From Magicicada septendecula (Eukaryota; Arthropoda; Insecta; Hemiptera; Cicadidae), in the NCBI GenBank assembly GCA_034769895.1, contig CM068367.1:113134654-113198653 (forward strand): a stretch of 64,000 nt of DNA, in the 5' to 3' direction. The stretch's first letter is position 1; each line of letters begins with the position of its first letter. Made by a program: the position numbers and the translations under genes. The notes beneath the pieces are model-generated. The model was not told where the DNA came from. It saw only the letters and a list, made by a program, of their open reading frames with translations, and searched no databases. This document shows positions 1 through 13,598 of this stretch, piece by piece.

Positions 1-1267
1 TAGGAAAAGGGCACGATGACGCCAAAATGATATGTACACTACTTGATATTCCTGGTCCCCCAACTAAGTTTATGAAGTACAATAGAATTATAGCAACGAC
101 AATAAAAAATGTTGCTGAAAAAAGTATGATTGAAGCTGTACAAGAGGTTGTAGATAAAACAGAAAACAGCGATCTCACAGTAGCCATCGACGGTTCATGG
201 CAAAAAAGAGGCCACACCTCCTTGAATGGAGTTGTTACTGCAACTTCAATCGAAACTGGCAAAGTATTAGATGTACATGCTCTGTCTAAATACTGCCAAG
301 GATGCCAATTGGCTAAAGAGCACCTGAAAGAAAAGCATGAATATTACTGTGAACTCAACTATACTGGAAACAGTGGAGGAATGGAGATTGAAAGAGCACG
401 GGGCATTTTTTCTCGGTCGATGATGACGAGGGGTGTACGCATCTTACTTATCTCGGTGACGGCGATTCTAAGGGATATGCAGGTGTGTGTGAAGATGAAC
501 CCTATGGTCCTGATGTTGAAATTGAAAAAGCTGAGTGTATTGGTCATATACGAAAGAGGATGGGTTCTAGATTGCGTAAGCTTTGTAAACTGTAAAAAAA
601 GGAGAAAAACTTAGTGACGGCAAGCCTCTTCGCGGAAAAGGAAGGCTAACAGATTTCGAAATTAACAATCTTCAAGTTTACTATGGTAAAGGTATTCGTG
701 AAAATTGTCAAGATGTTGGTCAAATGAAGAAAGCTATATGGGCTATTTACTATCATAAGAGGTCTACAGACGAAAAGCCAATCCACAGCCTGTGTCCAAA
801 AGGCGAGGACTCATGGTGCGGTTATAACAGAGCACTTATTACAAAAGAAAACTGCACTCACAAACATTCTCTTCCAATGTCAGTATTAGAGAAAATAAGA
901 CCAATTTTCGAAGACCTATCCAATGAAACTCTTCTGCGTCGGTGCTGTTTGGGGAAAACACAAAACCCAAACAAGTCCTTCAATGGATTGCTTTGGAAGA
1001 GAATACCAAAAACTGTTTTTGTTGGGATAGTTACACTAAACATAGGGGTGTATGATGCTGTGCTATCATTTAATAAAGGTGCATTGAGTAAGGTTGATGT
1101 CTTGAAGGCACTTGGACTTGCAAGGTGCGGCTACAGCAAATAAATATGAAAAGAATACGAGAAGCTGAAAAAAAATTTACAGAACACGAAAAACTAAGAG
1201 AGAGAAGCAGAGACATGAAAAAAGGAAGAAGGAAGAAAGTGAAGAACAAAAGACTATGAATCAGGCA
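1..1267 (+). pseudogene. Mutator-type DDE transposase, frameshifted, 5' part off the left edge
   Basis: Relic of a transposase of the arthropod Mutator-like family. The frame is already open at base 3, so the gene began outside the window. The first segment (to about 430) holds the first catalytic Asp in AIDGSW followed by a Cys-rich stretch (SKYCQGCQ). After a frameshift near 430-445 a second frame carries the LGDGDSKGY motif (second catalytic Asp) and KRMGSRLRKL. A stop and shift near 590 leads to a third stretch with MKKAIWAIYYHKRSTDEKP, DSWCGYN and KTQNPNKSFNGLLW (residual 724-1143). A last shift near 1130 is followed by a Lys/Arg-rich tail to about 1258. AATAAA lies at 1299-1304. At least three frameshifts make it non-functional. 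Family assignment is from recalled motif order, not a search; terminal repeats were not found. Confidence 0.75.
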
Positions 1268-1304
1268 TGTTTTAATGTAATGTTGTTGATTATTCATGAA
1301 TAAA

Positions 1305-3538
1305 GGTATATTTTAAATTAAAACGAGTTTCCTGAAAAATTACCTTATTTTACTACAAATGTACCTTTATCTCAAAACGTACACGAGATATTCGCTTAAA
1401 ATTTTTACTGTAGTTGGCAGATACCTACATACATATGCTGAAGCAAAATTATTTAAATGCGTGTACTGAAAAAATAAATACAAACATATTTTATATAAAA
1501 AATATAAAGTTTTTTGGAACATTTTTCAAAAAATAGGTTTAGTACACAAAAAATTTTTTTCAATGTTAATTTGATTTTTCTAGTTATAGAAGCTAACTAA
1601 GAAAATTGTGTAAAAATTTCAGACTTTTATCTTTTATAGTTCTTGAGAAAAAGGTACATGAACTTTGCCAAAATAACATTGCCAGTATAGAGAGTACGAT
1701 GTCACCTCTACTATCAAGATATTTTTTCTTACTTGAAGCATGTTTTCAGCATTAGTCAGTATGATAACGAGACATCAAACCAACATAGATGACAATTAGT
1801 ATATACAAATGCTCGAAATTTGTTTCAAATAAGAGAAAACGTCTTGAATGGTACATTAATGTAATATATAGTTATTTACACATAAATAAGAACTGTCAAA
1901 AAATGTTTATATATAGTGTTACCATTTGTTTATTTACATGTATGAGCACACATCAGAAGTAGCCCTTTACATTGCTTTTGAAGATATTACGTTGGCCATA
2001 ATTAAAGGCATCTGATGTAAGATTCAAAGTCACAAATTTTACTTATCACTCTACTATCTCCACGTATCAAAATATCCCAAAAGCAATATAAAAGAAAGTT
2101 AACACTCAATCAATGCAGGAAAATTTTATGTTAATTTATAAATCTGAAACCTCACATACAGTAAAATATTACAAATACTGTAGGCCTATCTACACCCCAA
2201 AAACCTAAAAACAATATAAAAAAAGAATACAATGAATCAATGGAGGAAATGTTTATGCTAATTTATAAATCTATAGCCTCACATATGGGAAAATGTTAAA
2301 ATATTAGTTTCCTTTCACAAGGCTATATTTTAACTTATAAATTACGTTATAACTTAAGTTTTTATACGTTTTCAAAAATTGCATCTTCATAACAAAAAAT
2401 GAAATATTATTTTAATTTGTTTTATTGGTAGGCATTACTTTTGAACTATTCACTAATTATAACTTAAATATCTACTTTAGCAAAAAAAAATCTTAAAATT
2501 CGTAATCATTCTGGACAAACATGCCACGAAAAGGAAGTAAAATACACACACAACACAAATAGGTCTAAGTGTAATTGAAAGTAATGTTTCAGGCGGTACA
2601 TTGAAGATACTGTTCCTTTTTTCTGCCTTGAGGCTCGACAAGGATGCAGACGCAATATACACTTGAGTCCTGGAAACGCGACACGAAATTCAGTAACAAA
2701 TATCGATAGTGATATTATTGACGCTACTCCGGAAGTCTGTATCGCTTCACCGCGCCGTTTGGCAAGCAACAGGACGTCGTTTCCGTGACGGAACTATTCG
2801 ATTTTTCCTGTGGTGTTCGTCCGTTATGAATCTACGGTTTTCATCCTCTATCCAGCTGACACAGAACAACTTGTAAAATGCAGCGTTGTGTGGTAGGTCG
2901 ACGCTACTAATCGAGAGAGAAACGTAAAACTGCGCTACAAACTGGGTCGACAGTCTAAGAAACTATACCGTATCGGATATATTTTCTATAAAGACTATAA
3001 AAACTATAAAGACCTGATATTGTTTTTTGCTTTCACTACTGTGATAAAATAGGTCCACCTACAAAGTTTCCAGATTTTTATTATTGCTGTTAGATTAAAA
3101 CAACGTTTGTTCGTTTGGAAACTGTCTGTCGTGGTTTCAAGTCAGTCTTATTACTGATCGTTTTCAGGAAAATCGCAGCCGACTTCTAGCTACAAGTTGT
3201 GTACTTTATGATGGCCGCCAACCTTGGTGAAAGCAGTGTGCGCAGAACCCTGTTTTTTGTCAGTGTAACGGCACGTCTCACTGAGTGCATAAGTATTGAT
3301 GCGTTTTCAAAAACATTAACGTGTAGGCCTGTATTTCATTTAATTATTTAGTTTGTATCGTTACTATGTTTAGTTTGGGAATGTGACATGTGATAAATAA
3401 TCTAATTACATTTTAATATCATTTAATATTGTCTGTGGTTGTGTTTTCAGACATCACGTTAAGTTAAATTGAATTTTATTTTGCTTAACGTATTGTTACT
3501 TTTACAGTACATTTTATTTCATTACGTAATCAGAAAAA
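1305..3538. other. Intergenic, AT-rich, no gene recognised
   Basis: No coding region is recognised. One imperfect direct repeat of about 70 bp is visible (2101-2170 and 2231-2297, sharing ATTTATAAATCT and CCTCACATA). A more GC-balanced patch lies at about 2640-2960. No RNA gene is seen. Confidence 0.5.
2101..2297. repeat. Imperfect direct repeat, two copies about 127 bp apart
   Basis: Both copies read CAATG(C/G)AGGAAA, then T(T/G)TTATG(T/C)TAATTTATAAATCT, then CCTCACATA and a run of A-rich sequence ending in AATATT. The copies differ at several positions, so the duplication is old. Confidence 0.5.
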
Positions 3539-4986
3539 ATGCCTCCTATTAAATCGAAGTTAGGTAAAAAGATTGTGCATAGCCAAGCTCGGGGAGTCAT
3601 TTCTAATGTACTTTATGTAAATTTATGGAAAGTGAAAAAAATGGAATTAGTATTCCACTAAAAAAGGTTGAAAAACGAATAGCGTCAGCAACAGGAGTTT
3701 CTGAAAGAACGATTCGCCGTATTAAAAGTCAGGATATAACAATAGAAAATGAACAGTCGCCACACTTTATCACACCTCGTAAAGAAAGAAAGAGGAGGTC
3801 AACAAAATCTAATATTGATGATTTTGATAAATGTGTGATAAGACGAACAATTTACAATTTTACGACAACAGAAAAAATATATCCTACGCTACGAAAACTT
3901 CATCAACTTCTGAAGTCTAGTGTGAACTTTCAAGGTAGCTTATCATGTTTAAGGAAAGTTATTATAAACTTAGTGTTTAAGTGGATGAAGGTTAGAAATA
4001 ATAGAAGTGTATTAAATGAAAGTCAAAAGATAAGGGCAAAAAGAATTGAATACCTTAGGAAAATAAAACAATTCAGGACAGAAAACCAGCCAATCGTTTA
4101 CACAGATGAGACGTCTCATGCAGTAAAAAAGTCGTGGTACGACGAAAGTGGTGAAGGAGCGAGTGTACCGTTAAATAAAGGAGCCAGATTCATAATAGTT
4201 CACGCGGGTACAGATCAAGGGTTCATCGATGGTGCCTTATTGGTTTTTAAATCGGGACAGAAAACAGGTGATTATCATGGGGATATGAATAGTACAAATT
4301 TCGAGAAATGGGTAGTTGAAAAGCTAATTCCGGGATTACCAAAAAACTCAGTATTAGTATTAGATAATGCAGCATACCACAATTACCAATCTAAAAAATG
4401 TCCCACATCAAATTCTTCAAAAAGCGAGTTAATGCAGTGGTTACATAATACAAAAATTCCTTTTACACCTAATATGTTTAAACCAGAGCTACATAAGTTA
4501 GTAAAAATGAATAAACCGTTAGAAAAACCCTATAAAGTAGATAATATTTTAGGAAATCATGGTCACTCTTTTATTCGCCTACCTCCGTATCATCCAGACC
4601 TAAACCCCATAGAACTTATTTGGGCTCAACTTAAACACTCTGTTGCAAAAAACAACACCATTTTTGATAATAAAAACATAATAGATTTAACTAGGCAAGT
4701 ATACCAATCAATAAAAAAACAACAATGGACATCAGTGTGTGAACATGTAATTAAAATTGAAGACGAATATTTGGAAAGAGAAGGATTAATAGATGAAATG
4801 CAAAATAGGCTTGTAATTAACTTAGACGAAGATGATGACGATGACCTATCAAGCTCTGAATTTTCTTCAGATGATGGCAGCAATATCTCCGGTGTTGAAG
4901 CAATTTTGGACAGAGAAACATCGCCGGACTTGGAGAATGATACTGAATTCCCAGTTCATTCTGACTTCGTATATACTTCTTTATAA
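3539..4986 (+). CDS. Tc1/mariner-IS630-type DDE transposase, nearly intact, N-terminal frameshift
   Basis: DDE transposase of the IS630/Tc1 group. The uninterrupted frame 3625-4986 gives 453 residues: an HTH-like segment (residues 22-35, TGVSERTIRRIK), then the DDE_3-type catalytic core with D161 (YTDET), D247 (VLDNAAYHN) and E330 (HPDLNPIELIW), and an unusual Asp/Glu/Ser-rich acidic tail (401-420). The second Asp and the Glu are 83 residues apart, longer than in classical mariners (34). An ATG at 3539 opens a different frame encoding about 28 residues (MPPIKSKLGKK...) that look like the missing N-terminus. A one-base indel near 3608-3622 separates the two, so the copy is probably only just inactivated. 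Terminal inverted repeats could not be located by eye. Confidence 0.8.
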
Positions 4987-6677
4987 GTCGGTAAGTTACT
5001 TACATTCATTACTTACATATTAATTTTAAAATTTGTATTAATAATTGTATTAAATGCAAGAAAAATTAATGGGCTCGATTTTATGTGATATTTTATATAA
5101 AGTATGCATATTTTTATGCGTGGTTACCCACTTTTACCCACTTTTTTCGTTTAGGTCCTATTTTAGCAGCACTTGCATAAAGCATATTTATGGTCATTTT
5201 AGATTTATATTTCTCTATTTCTTCTATTAGTATTCCACTTGCTTGCTTTACACTAGTAATTATTTATTATTTACATTATGTAACAAATAACATTGTTGTG
5301 TATTACAAATACATATTTGATACAATTTCGAGTAATACTGAGTAGAATTATAAATATTAGTTAATTGAATGAAATCCGGAAATGTCAACAATGTGTAAAA
5401 CCCAAGTTGTAATAATTAAATAGTTAAGGGCACCCATACAGCTGGCTGTAGCAACAGTAAGACGGACGTTTTTGAAATAAAGTGTTACAACTTAGCAGAC
5501 GGAGTCTCCCCACTACCCCCACTTTTCGCGCAGCTATGGAGAGGCCACCGTAAAATAACGTGATTGTATACTACGAGACTTTGTCAACTGTTTGTGTTAA
5601 ATGCGATTCAGATATAGTACTAAGCAGTTTACTCCAATTTTTCTCTTTTTCGTCTAAGACAGGTTATTGAAAGGTTTTTCATTTCGCCGTGTTCATTAGC
5701 CCCATACAGCAGATCCTTGTTACCCCGTCCCCTGACTCGAGAACGCGCTTTGTACACTTTACAAAGGGATTTCTTTGACATGATGAGTAATAATATAGAG
5801 ACTTACCTCTATCACAATACAGAAAAAATAAAATTTTATTTATCATTCTTAAGCATGTAGATTCAATGTGTGTATGTGTGAGCGCTCAGTCAGTTTATTT
5901 TACATTTGTCGGCGTCTGGTGCATCCCAGTATCTACAGCCTTCCGTCCTTAGAGTACGTGTTGTGGAAGCTCTTAATGATGGTAGCAGTTTCTATGCCGT
6001 TGGTCCAGACTCTTACCCATTTTTGTCTTTGTTACAGGTGTCCATTTCTGTATTACTGGGGTCACGACATTTTCGGCATTCTATTTTGTTCTCAAACCGT
6101 TTCAGTTGTTACTTTCATGGGTCTACAATATTTGTAGTCTACTAATCGCAAATTTATTTCGTCAATTCTAATCAAGCCTGAAACTACGTCGCCTCTTCTG
6201 TTACTCCATTTTAGTCACTATTAATCTTTCTCTGTTGTTTTTCTATATACTCCACACTTCTTTATAACTGTAGACTCTGTTACTGTCTGTTATTTTTATG
6301 TTTTTAACGCCCCTGGATATTCGTGAAACCCAGGCAAGAGAGGGTAATCTCTTTTCACCTATTCTTTCTTGAATCACTTTTTTTGTCTTTTTCATAATCA
6401 CTATAAATTAAAAACTTTTTCATTCTTTTATTTGTTAGTATACATCCCAGATTTTTGTGTCGCTATTACTGTTTCACTTTCTACGGATAGGTCTCCCAGC
6501 AGATAGGTGCGTTGTCCGTCCTATATATTTCATCTCAAGTGCTTGGATTCTGAGCTTAACTGCCCCCCTCCGTGGCAACATCCAAGACTCTTGCGCACAG
6601 TAAGTACCGCTCTGTGTATAATATCGAATAGGTCGCCTTATTTTTCATTGTCAGTTGTCTTTCTTCTTGTTCTGGCA
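4987..6677. other. Intergenic, no gene recognised
   Basis: AT-rich sequence without a supported coding region. The short open frames at 5868-6692 carry no motif I recognise. A decayed element cannot be excluded at 5900-6150, where the minus strand has short in-frame runs resembling degraded LINE sequence. Confidence 0.4.
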
Positions 6678-7240
6678 CTACGGTCCCAGTAGAACTCTGG
6701 CCTTCCCAACGATTCTCCTCCATTCTTCTTTGTCCGGAGCCTTACTCCTCCAACCTGCCACTTGCATCTCCCTCAAACCCCCTTCGACATCTTCATAATA
6801 TCTTCTCCTCGGACGTTTCCTCCTACTTATCTTCTCCTCCTTACTCCCTCCGTCTTCCTTTCTAATGCCATTTTTGGACCTCGGTCACTTCTCTTTCACA
6901 CCACGTGCCCCAACCATCTCAAACCTTTTCGCCTTCACTGCCACAACTATGCCCGTTTCTCCATACAGGCCTCTTAGCTCACGATTCCTTCTTATCCTCC
7001 ACATCTCCCCGTCTCACACTGGTCCATAAATTCTTCTCAGAATTTTCATCTCGATAACACCAAGGTTTTCCATATCTTCTAACTTCAGTACCCATGTCTC
7101 GCTTGCGTATGTTACTATAGGTCTGATTACTGTGGTATATATTTCTTGTTGACATTTTTTCAGTTCTCTTTTTAACAATAACGTGGAAATGATAGCATGG
7201 AACATTGTAATATTTTTACTTATTCTTTAAGTCGTCTATT
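6678..7240 (-). pseudogene. LINE reverse transcriptase C-terminus, decayed
   Basis: Minus-strand remnant of a non-LTR retrotransposon ORF2. The best piece (7014-7205) contains TVIRPIVTYASETWVLKLED followed by IEMKILRRIYGPV, the usual thumb/connection region. Beyond a stop at about 7012, further in-frame or frameshifted pieces read LRGLYGE, then RKRPRRRYYEDVEGGLREM, VAGWR and EWRRIVGKARVLLGP, ending at a stop at 6678. This is the typical C-terminal end of such LINEs. It is 5' truncated, with stops and shifts throughout, so it is inactive. Confidence 0.75.
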
Positions 7241-7503
7241 TTATGTCTTCTCTTCCACCTTCACCGGAAGAAAGTGACGCCTACGGTATGAAACTGATTG
7301 CCACAGTGTAGGCCTACAATTGTCTGTCGATTACGTTAGGTTACATGCAATGTGAGTATAAGGTATTTCATAAAATTACTCATTCTATACACTAGTTTAC
7401 AGTAGTTTAGTGTTTTGCCTCGTAATGTTCTTTTTTAGGCTTTAAAATTTATACATACATTTTAAGATTTATATTACGGAGATTGCTCACTGGTGGATAT
7501 TGA

Positions 7504-8453
<950 letters not shown>

Positions 8454-8657
8454 AAGGTTTTTTAAAAATATGTAAACACTTGGTACGTTTCACAGTTATT
8501 TTATTTAACTCTGACAGCTGTTTCGACTTCTTAAGCCATTGTCAAAGAGCTGAGCCAAAGAGCCATTTGACAATGGCTCAGGAAGTCGAAACAGCTGTCA
8601 GAGTTAAATAAAAAAACTGTGAAACGTACCAAATGTTTATATATTTTTAAAAACCTT
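8454..8657. repeat. Foldback element with arms of about 93 bp
   Basis: Arms 8454-8546 and 8566-8657 are inverted copies at roughly 90% identity, separated by about 19 bp. Both contain GGTACGTTTCACAGTT, TTTAACTCTGACAGCTG and a GACAATGGCT...AGTCGAAAC segment. Each arm, read toward its own outer end, carries the hammerhead-like layout described in the findings: TTGACAA, one T, GGCT-loop-AGTC stem, GAAA. It could be a foldback transposon or two head-to-head copies of one small repeat. Confidence 0.8.
8567..8591 (+). other. Hammerhead-like motif, copy 1
   Basis: TTGACAA, T, GGCT-(5 nt)-AGTC with one G-U pair, then GAAA. A mirrored copy lies in the other foldback arm (8521-8546, minus strand). Confidence 0.4.
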
Positions 8658-11600
8658 GTTGTTAATAGTTATTTCTGTTGTGTTAAAATGTTTCTTCAAA
8701 TAGAGAGAGAGAAAGAGAGAGAGAGCCACGTGAGATTTATGTAAGCACATGAAATAACGAAAAACTCAATTTAAGCTAAAAGAGATACATCCGGTGTGCA
8801 TGAGTGCGCGCGCGTGTGTTTTGCAGGCCCAACATATGGTTGCACAGTCGATGCCGTGTCCTTGTTTCAACCAAATTTTTCACTTAGCCGCCTTTTTTGC
8901 TTTCCCTGTCGAGACTGGATAGTCTTTTTACACATTAGGCCTGTAGGCTAATAGAAAATGGTTATAAATAAATATAGGTATATTAAAACATCCGTGATGA
9001 CGTCACGGACATTTTGAGATTGTCTGGTCTTACACACACCCAGCCAATATATCAAGCACAATCACATTTCCGGGTAAAAATCGCCATTTCAAGTTGCTGG
9101 GTGTCTTTTTCTGTTACTTTCAACTGCAGAAACACATTGTTGTTACGTGTATAATGAAACAGTAGTAATGAAGGAGTATTTATTATCTTTAGTGAAGTGG
9201 AATTCAATTATACCAGAGTTTACGATACTATTAAACACATTTTTTAACTCATAACTCTTAAATCCGAATCTTATTCAATTTAAGAGTGTGTGACATGACG
9301 ATGTATAGCAAAAGGAAGACAGAGAAAAGGACTCTTAAGTGATCGTCACCTTCTTCATATGCAACGTTAAATAATACACAAACCGGAAGTATTAATCGAT
9401 TTATATTATAATATGTTGTCACGTAGTTGCTGTTAATCTACACTCTGAATACAGAATCGACACCGCAAGAACTGTATCGATTTAGTTTAGGTACAGGAAC
9501 TGTTTATAAACTAAAATCTGTAATCTATAGGCTAATACGTCAGATTAAAGTGACATTAAATCATGTGCTATACGTTGTCGACATGAACGTTCACTAGATA
9601 TGCTAGTCTCCTTTTTAGTAAACGTTATATCAACAGTTTTATCGCGTTTTGGCGTTATAGCCATGAGATGACAAAATGTATGTATTTTTTTTATATACAG
9701 TAAAAAGATCTATAGTCAGTCTAATATAGGTCTACAGTGATAAGTTTAAATACTATATAACTTGCAGCAAATAGCTTGATTAGAAAACTGTTGTTAAAGC
9801 TGTTCATCCTGTTCAAAGACCGAACAAAACATTATCCTTTTTCGCTGATGTTCACGACTTCGTAAGGCGAAGCAACTTAGATTCCACTTAGTTAAAGTAC
9901 TCTTGCAAATCAAGATCCTTACACACTACAAACAAAATACAACTTATATGGTGTAGCCACACCAAGGAACGGAGTACCAAACAAATTAAAATTAAAAAGA
10001 ATTTAGAAGAATTAGAGGAAACAAGACAAGACGTACAAGAGATCCTGGGAAACTTACTTCCTAAAAGCAGTGGTAAACAGAAGATTATAAGAGAAAAGTC
10101 GGTATAATCGGCTAATACAGCGCAAGGGGATACGGTAGAAGTTTTGAACCTACCGTGAATGAAAAAGTAAGGTTTCCTAGTCATTGAAGGAATCCGTCCC
10201 TCTGATTTCTTTAAAGACCTATTGTAGTACGATACCAATCTGCAGATGAGGAGGATGGAGGGGATGGGCAGGTGATGAGAAGGGGCTACACCCTTACGGG
10301 CAATGAGTCTAGGTAATTTTTACTCAGGTTTCTCTTCTCTTAGCTTGGAGACCAAACACCCAACTACAAGAAAGTAGCTTCAAAAAAGAAATGATACTGA
10401 AAAAAAATATTATTCAACTGAAACAGCTTCAAGTAGTATTGAAAAAAAAGACCGCTAGCGGAATATTCTGTAATGTCGAGGTCGGGGAAAACAAGGCCAG
10501 GACAGACTGAGAGAACAGATTAAAGAGATCTCACCCAAGACAAGCTGAATCAAAGTGAATATTCAGCTACAATACCCCGGAGTTTCCACACCCACAAGAC
10601 GTGAGCTCGTGAGGATACCTCTAGATTTTAACTTGAATGACAGATCGCAGAGGATTGTAAACGGCAAAGGAAAAAACGTTTAGAAGAAAATCAGATTAAG
10701 ACTGGCTAAACAAGTATGGAAGTATAAGCCTGTAAGCATGCAAGAAGGATCATGCTGGAGGATTTGTGAAGACAAAGCAGACAACTTCTTCCTATGACGT
10801 AAAGTGGAGAAGAAGATTTTCTTGTTAAAGTACGTCTCTGTATGAATTATCATCGGTTGTATAAAAAACCAGCTTAAATTTCCACTATGAAAAACAAAGT
10901 GTATTCCTAGAAATGCGACTAATAGAGATTCATTACTATTGCCCCCTGGCGGGGGGGAGGGGGGAGGTTGAGACATAAACACGCCATACGCCTATTGTAC
11001 CAGCCGCATACGTTAGAAATATAAACATCCGTTTTGAATGGGATCAGTTTGTTACAGAAAAACTGCGTCGGAGTTCTGACAGCTTCAGTTACGCCACTTT
11101 GTTCAGCTGTTCCAGGCAAAAGTTATAAACTATATTTATTGCTTGCAATATGAGTTTCCAAACGACCCAGATCTTAATTTGGTTCACATAAGTCATCATA
11201 CCTTCGTCTGTAACACTTTGTAAACTTTATTAATCAGTTGTTTGCCGTCTCGGACGCATAACCTGCATTTAACGTAAGAAAGTAATGAAACTATTTGTTA
11301 TTACAGATTACGAACTTTTGTTGAAAGATTTATATTATGCTTTTCGCAGTCGATTTAATAATAACGGCTCTGTCAAACTGCAAGCAAACCGTAGTTCGAA
11401 CTGAAGACAAATGGTTTTCAATTTTTACCAAAAATTAATGTTTACCATATTTATATAATTGTATTTTCAAAAAACCTTATTCTTTGTTCATTATCAAAGA
11501 ATAATTGGTTAACTGCAAACTTTGCAATAATTTTAAGGATGTAATTAAGAAATTTACTTGTACGACTAAATTTATATAAATATTTGTTGTGTACAATTTG

Positions 11601-13251
11601 AGAATATCGAAAAATCTTATAACAGTTCTGGTTGTTGAGCCGTGGAGACCGAAAGATAAGTTTACTGATATTAAATCAGGCAGTAAAAGCTCGCATTACT
11701 TATAATAATTATTTTATAGTATTTATCTTTTAGCTCAGTAACCCGTCATGGGTCTAAGCTTGTTTACAAAGGGACGAATGGCAATCCTGCTGTTTAGTCC
11801 TCAACCGTAACTCTAAACTTCTCTGCGTGTCGCAGTTACCTTCTCTCTTAAAATAAAATAGTTTGTGATTCTTCAACACGAACGTATAAACGTATGCAGT
11901 CTTATATGCTAAATGTAAAGGGATGTTGATTAGAGGGTTTCAAAATAACATCGCTTGGCATTTCAGGAAATTTATAATTAAATTTATTATTATTTAAATT
12001 TCAGCTTACCTGTTACTTTAATTTTACAAAGCGAATTAGTATAAATAAGTCATAAAATAAATTGAAATATTCAAATAATCTTGAAATTAAGGTGATTTTT
12101 TTACCGCTGATTTTACTACTTACGTATTACGTATTTCGTTTATTACGTATTCCACAGAAAATATCTTTCTAGAAACTTTTCAATAGCTAAAGTAGTCTTT
12201 CTGCTGTTGGCACTCTGAAAGCTTAACCTACTTCGTTCTTCCTTCACCTACAAATTCCTTTCAGGAACTCCTCTTTGTTTCTCCCTAAGTCATATTTATC
12301 AATTCCTTTTCCTCACCGTTTAGCTTTCCCTTCCTTTATCTGTTAGTTGGGGATTTGATAATAGGAAGATGAGAAGGGATTAAGTGTTTTGGGTCCAAGA
12401 TGTCTACACGTGGAAAACTAAAGTTGCTGACACGTAGATTCCCGCGACAACTGCTCTGCACTCTGACTACTCTTGCTGACGGAAGATTCCTGTTTTTTGC
12501 TGATATTACATTTTTGGAGTTTAGAAGATCAAGTGTACTACAGTATGTGGCTGGCTTTGAATATCAGACGTTTTACAGTTTCTTTGTCAGAATTTTTTAA
12601 CTGCTGTAGCCTACACAAGCTACGGATGTGAATACGATCCTGAAAGTATCGGTAGTAAGGCTATTTACATTGGAGTTGATCGATTTCGTTAAGCGATAAA
12701 TGTAAATAAGCAAAGAACGTTTTCTCAGGATTCTTAGGTTTGCCCCAAAATGTTTTGGGAGTATTTAGCAAATTAGGGTTATATTTTATGGTCAGGATTT
12801 CGGAAAGATCAGCGATCAACATGCCTGCTTCCGAAGCGGGAAGTAATGGGTTTCCGTCCTCATCACTGTCAATTGTATAATGAAAATCAGCCAGTGTCTA
12901 GCGTCCCCCACACATAAAGGTAGTCTGGCCTCATCAACTCAGTAGGTTAGGCGTACATTGTAGGTGACATGGTATACATGACATGGTATTATTCAGTGCA
13001 ACATTAAAATAATTATACTAGCGTATACGATCGCAAAGCCTTCTCAAGGATGTTAAATGAATAATTTATTTTCTACAATACGAAACCTATTTTGATAAAA
13101 TAATAGAAGGGACTTTTGGACACTGAGTGGAATAATATACCATGGGAGGTGGTGGTGGTTATTGTGGTTTACACAAAATGTGGTTTATAGTGTCCCGCGT
13201 GAATGTGGTTGTGAATTTGTGGGCTAAACTTACTGACCTCTCCAGGCCCGC
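8658..13251. other. Intergenic, 4.6 kb, no gene recognised
   Basis: AT-rich sequence with short GA-rich runs (8701-8725). At about 9952-10110 the plus strand has a short Lys/Glu-rich in-frame stretch (around ELEETRQDVQEIL) that may be a decayed retroelement ORF, but it has no diagnostic motif. A G-run interrupted by single bases lies at 10941-10968. No RNA genes are seen. Confidence 0.4.
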
Positions 13252-13449
13252 GTGAATGAACACACAATGAATGTAAACAAGGGAAATACAGCACCATCAA
13301 GGTTGGCTGAACATGTGTGGGAGGCGCAGAACAAAATTTTATGGAATGAAGAGAGAGTTATTTGTAAAGAAAAGAAATGGTTCGAACGTAGATTTAAGGA
13401 AGTTGCTTTCATAAGGACTAATAGTAACTCTATTAGTCAAGTAGTTTAA
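13252..13449 (+). pseudogene. Penelope-like element, C-terminal GIY-YIG endonuclease fragment
   Basis: The open stretch contains NVNKGNTAPSRLAEHVWEAQ, KILWNEERVICKEKKW and FERRFKEVAFIRTNSNSISQ. This order (SxxAxHxW, then W-x-E-x-x-VI-x-x-E-x-x-W, then R-R-x-K-E-x-x-F-I) is what I know from the end of GIY-YIG domains in Penelope-like retroelements and related proteins. The N-terminal GIY-YIG strands and the reverse transcriptase are missing. It is a short relic, immediately upstream of a truncated LINE. Confidence 0.6.
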
Positions 13450-13598
13450 GCAGTGAAATTCCGAATGTCTGGCTTCGTTCAATAGTTTAGGCGTTGGTTA
13501 GGTTAGGTTTTAGGGCAGGTTGGCGTGTGTTACTGTCGTTTAGGCGTTACTTTGTTACGTGGGGAGGAGTGTCATCCGGTTGACTATATAAAGGGGTG

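Noticed and set aside
3047..5165. TAAAATAGG-CC as terminal inverted repeat of the Tc1/IS630 element
   Set aside because: Only about nine matching bases, with no extension and no TA duplication.
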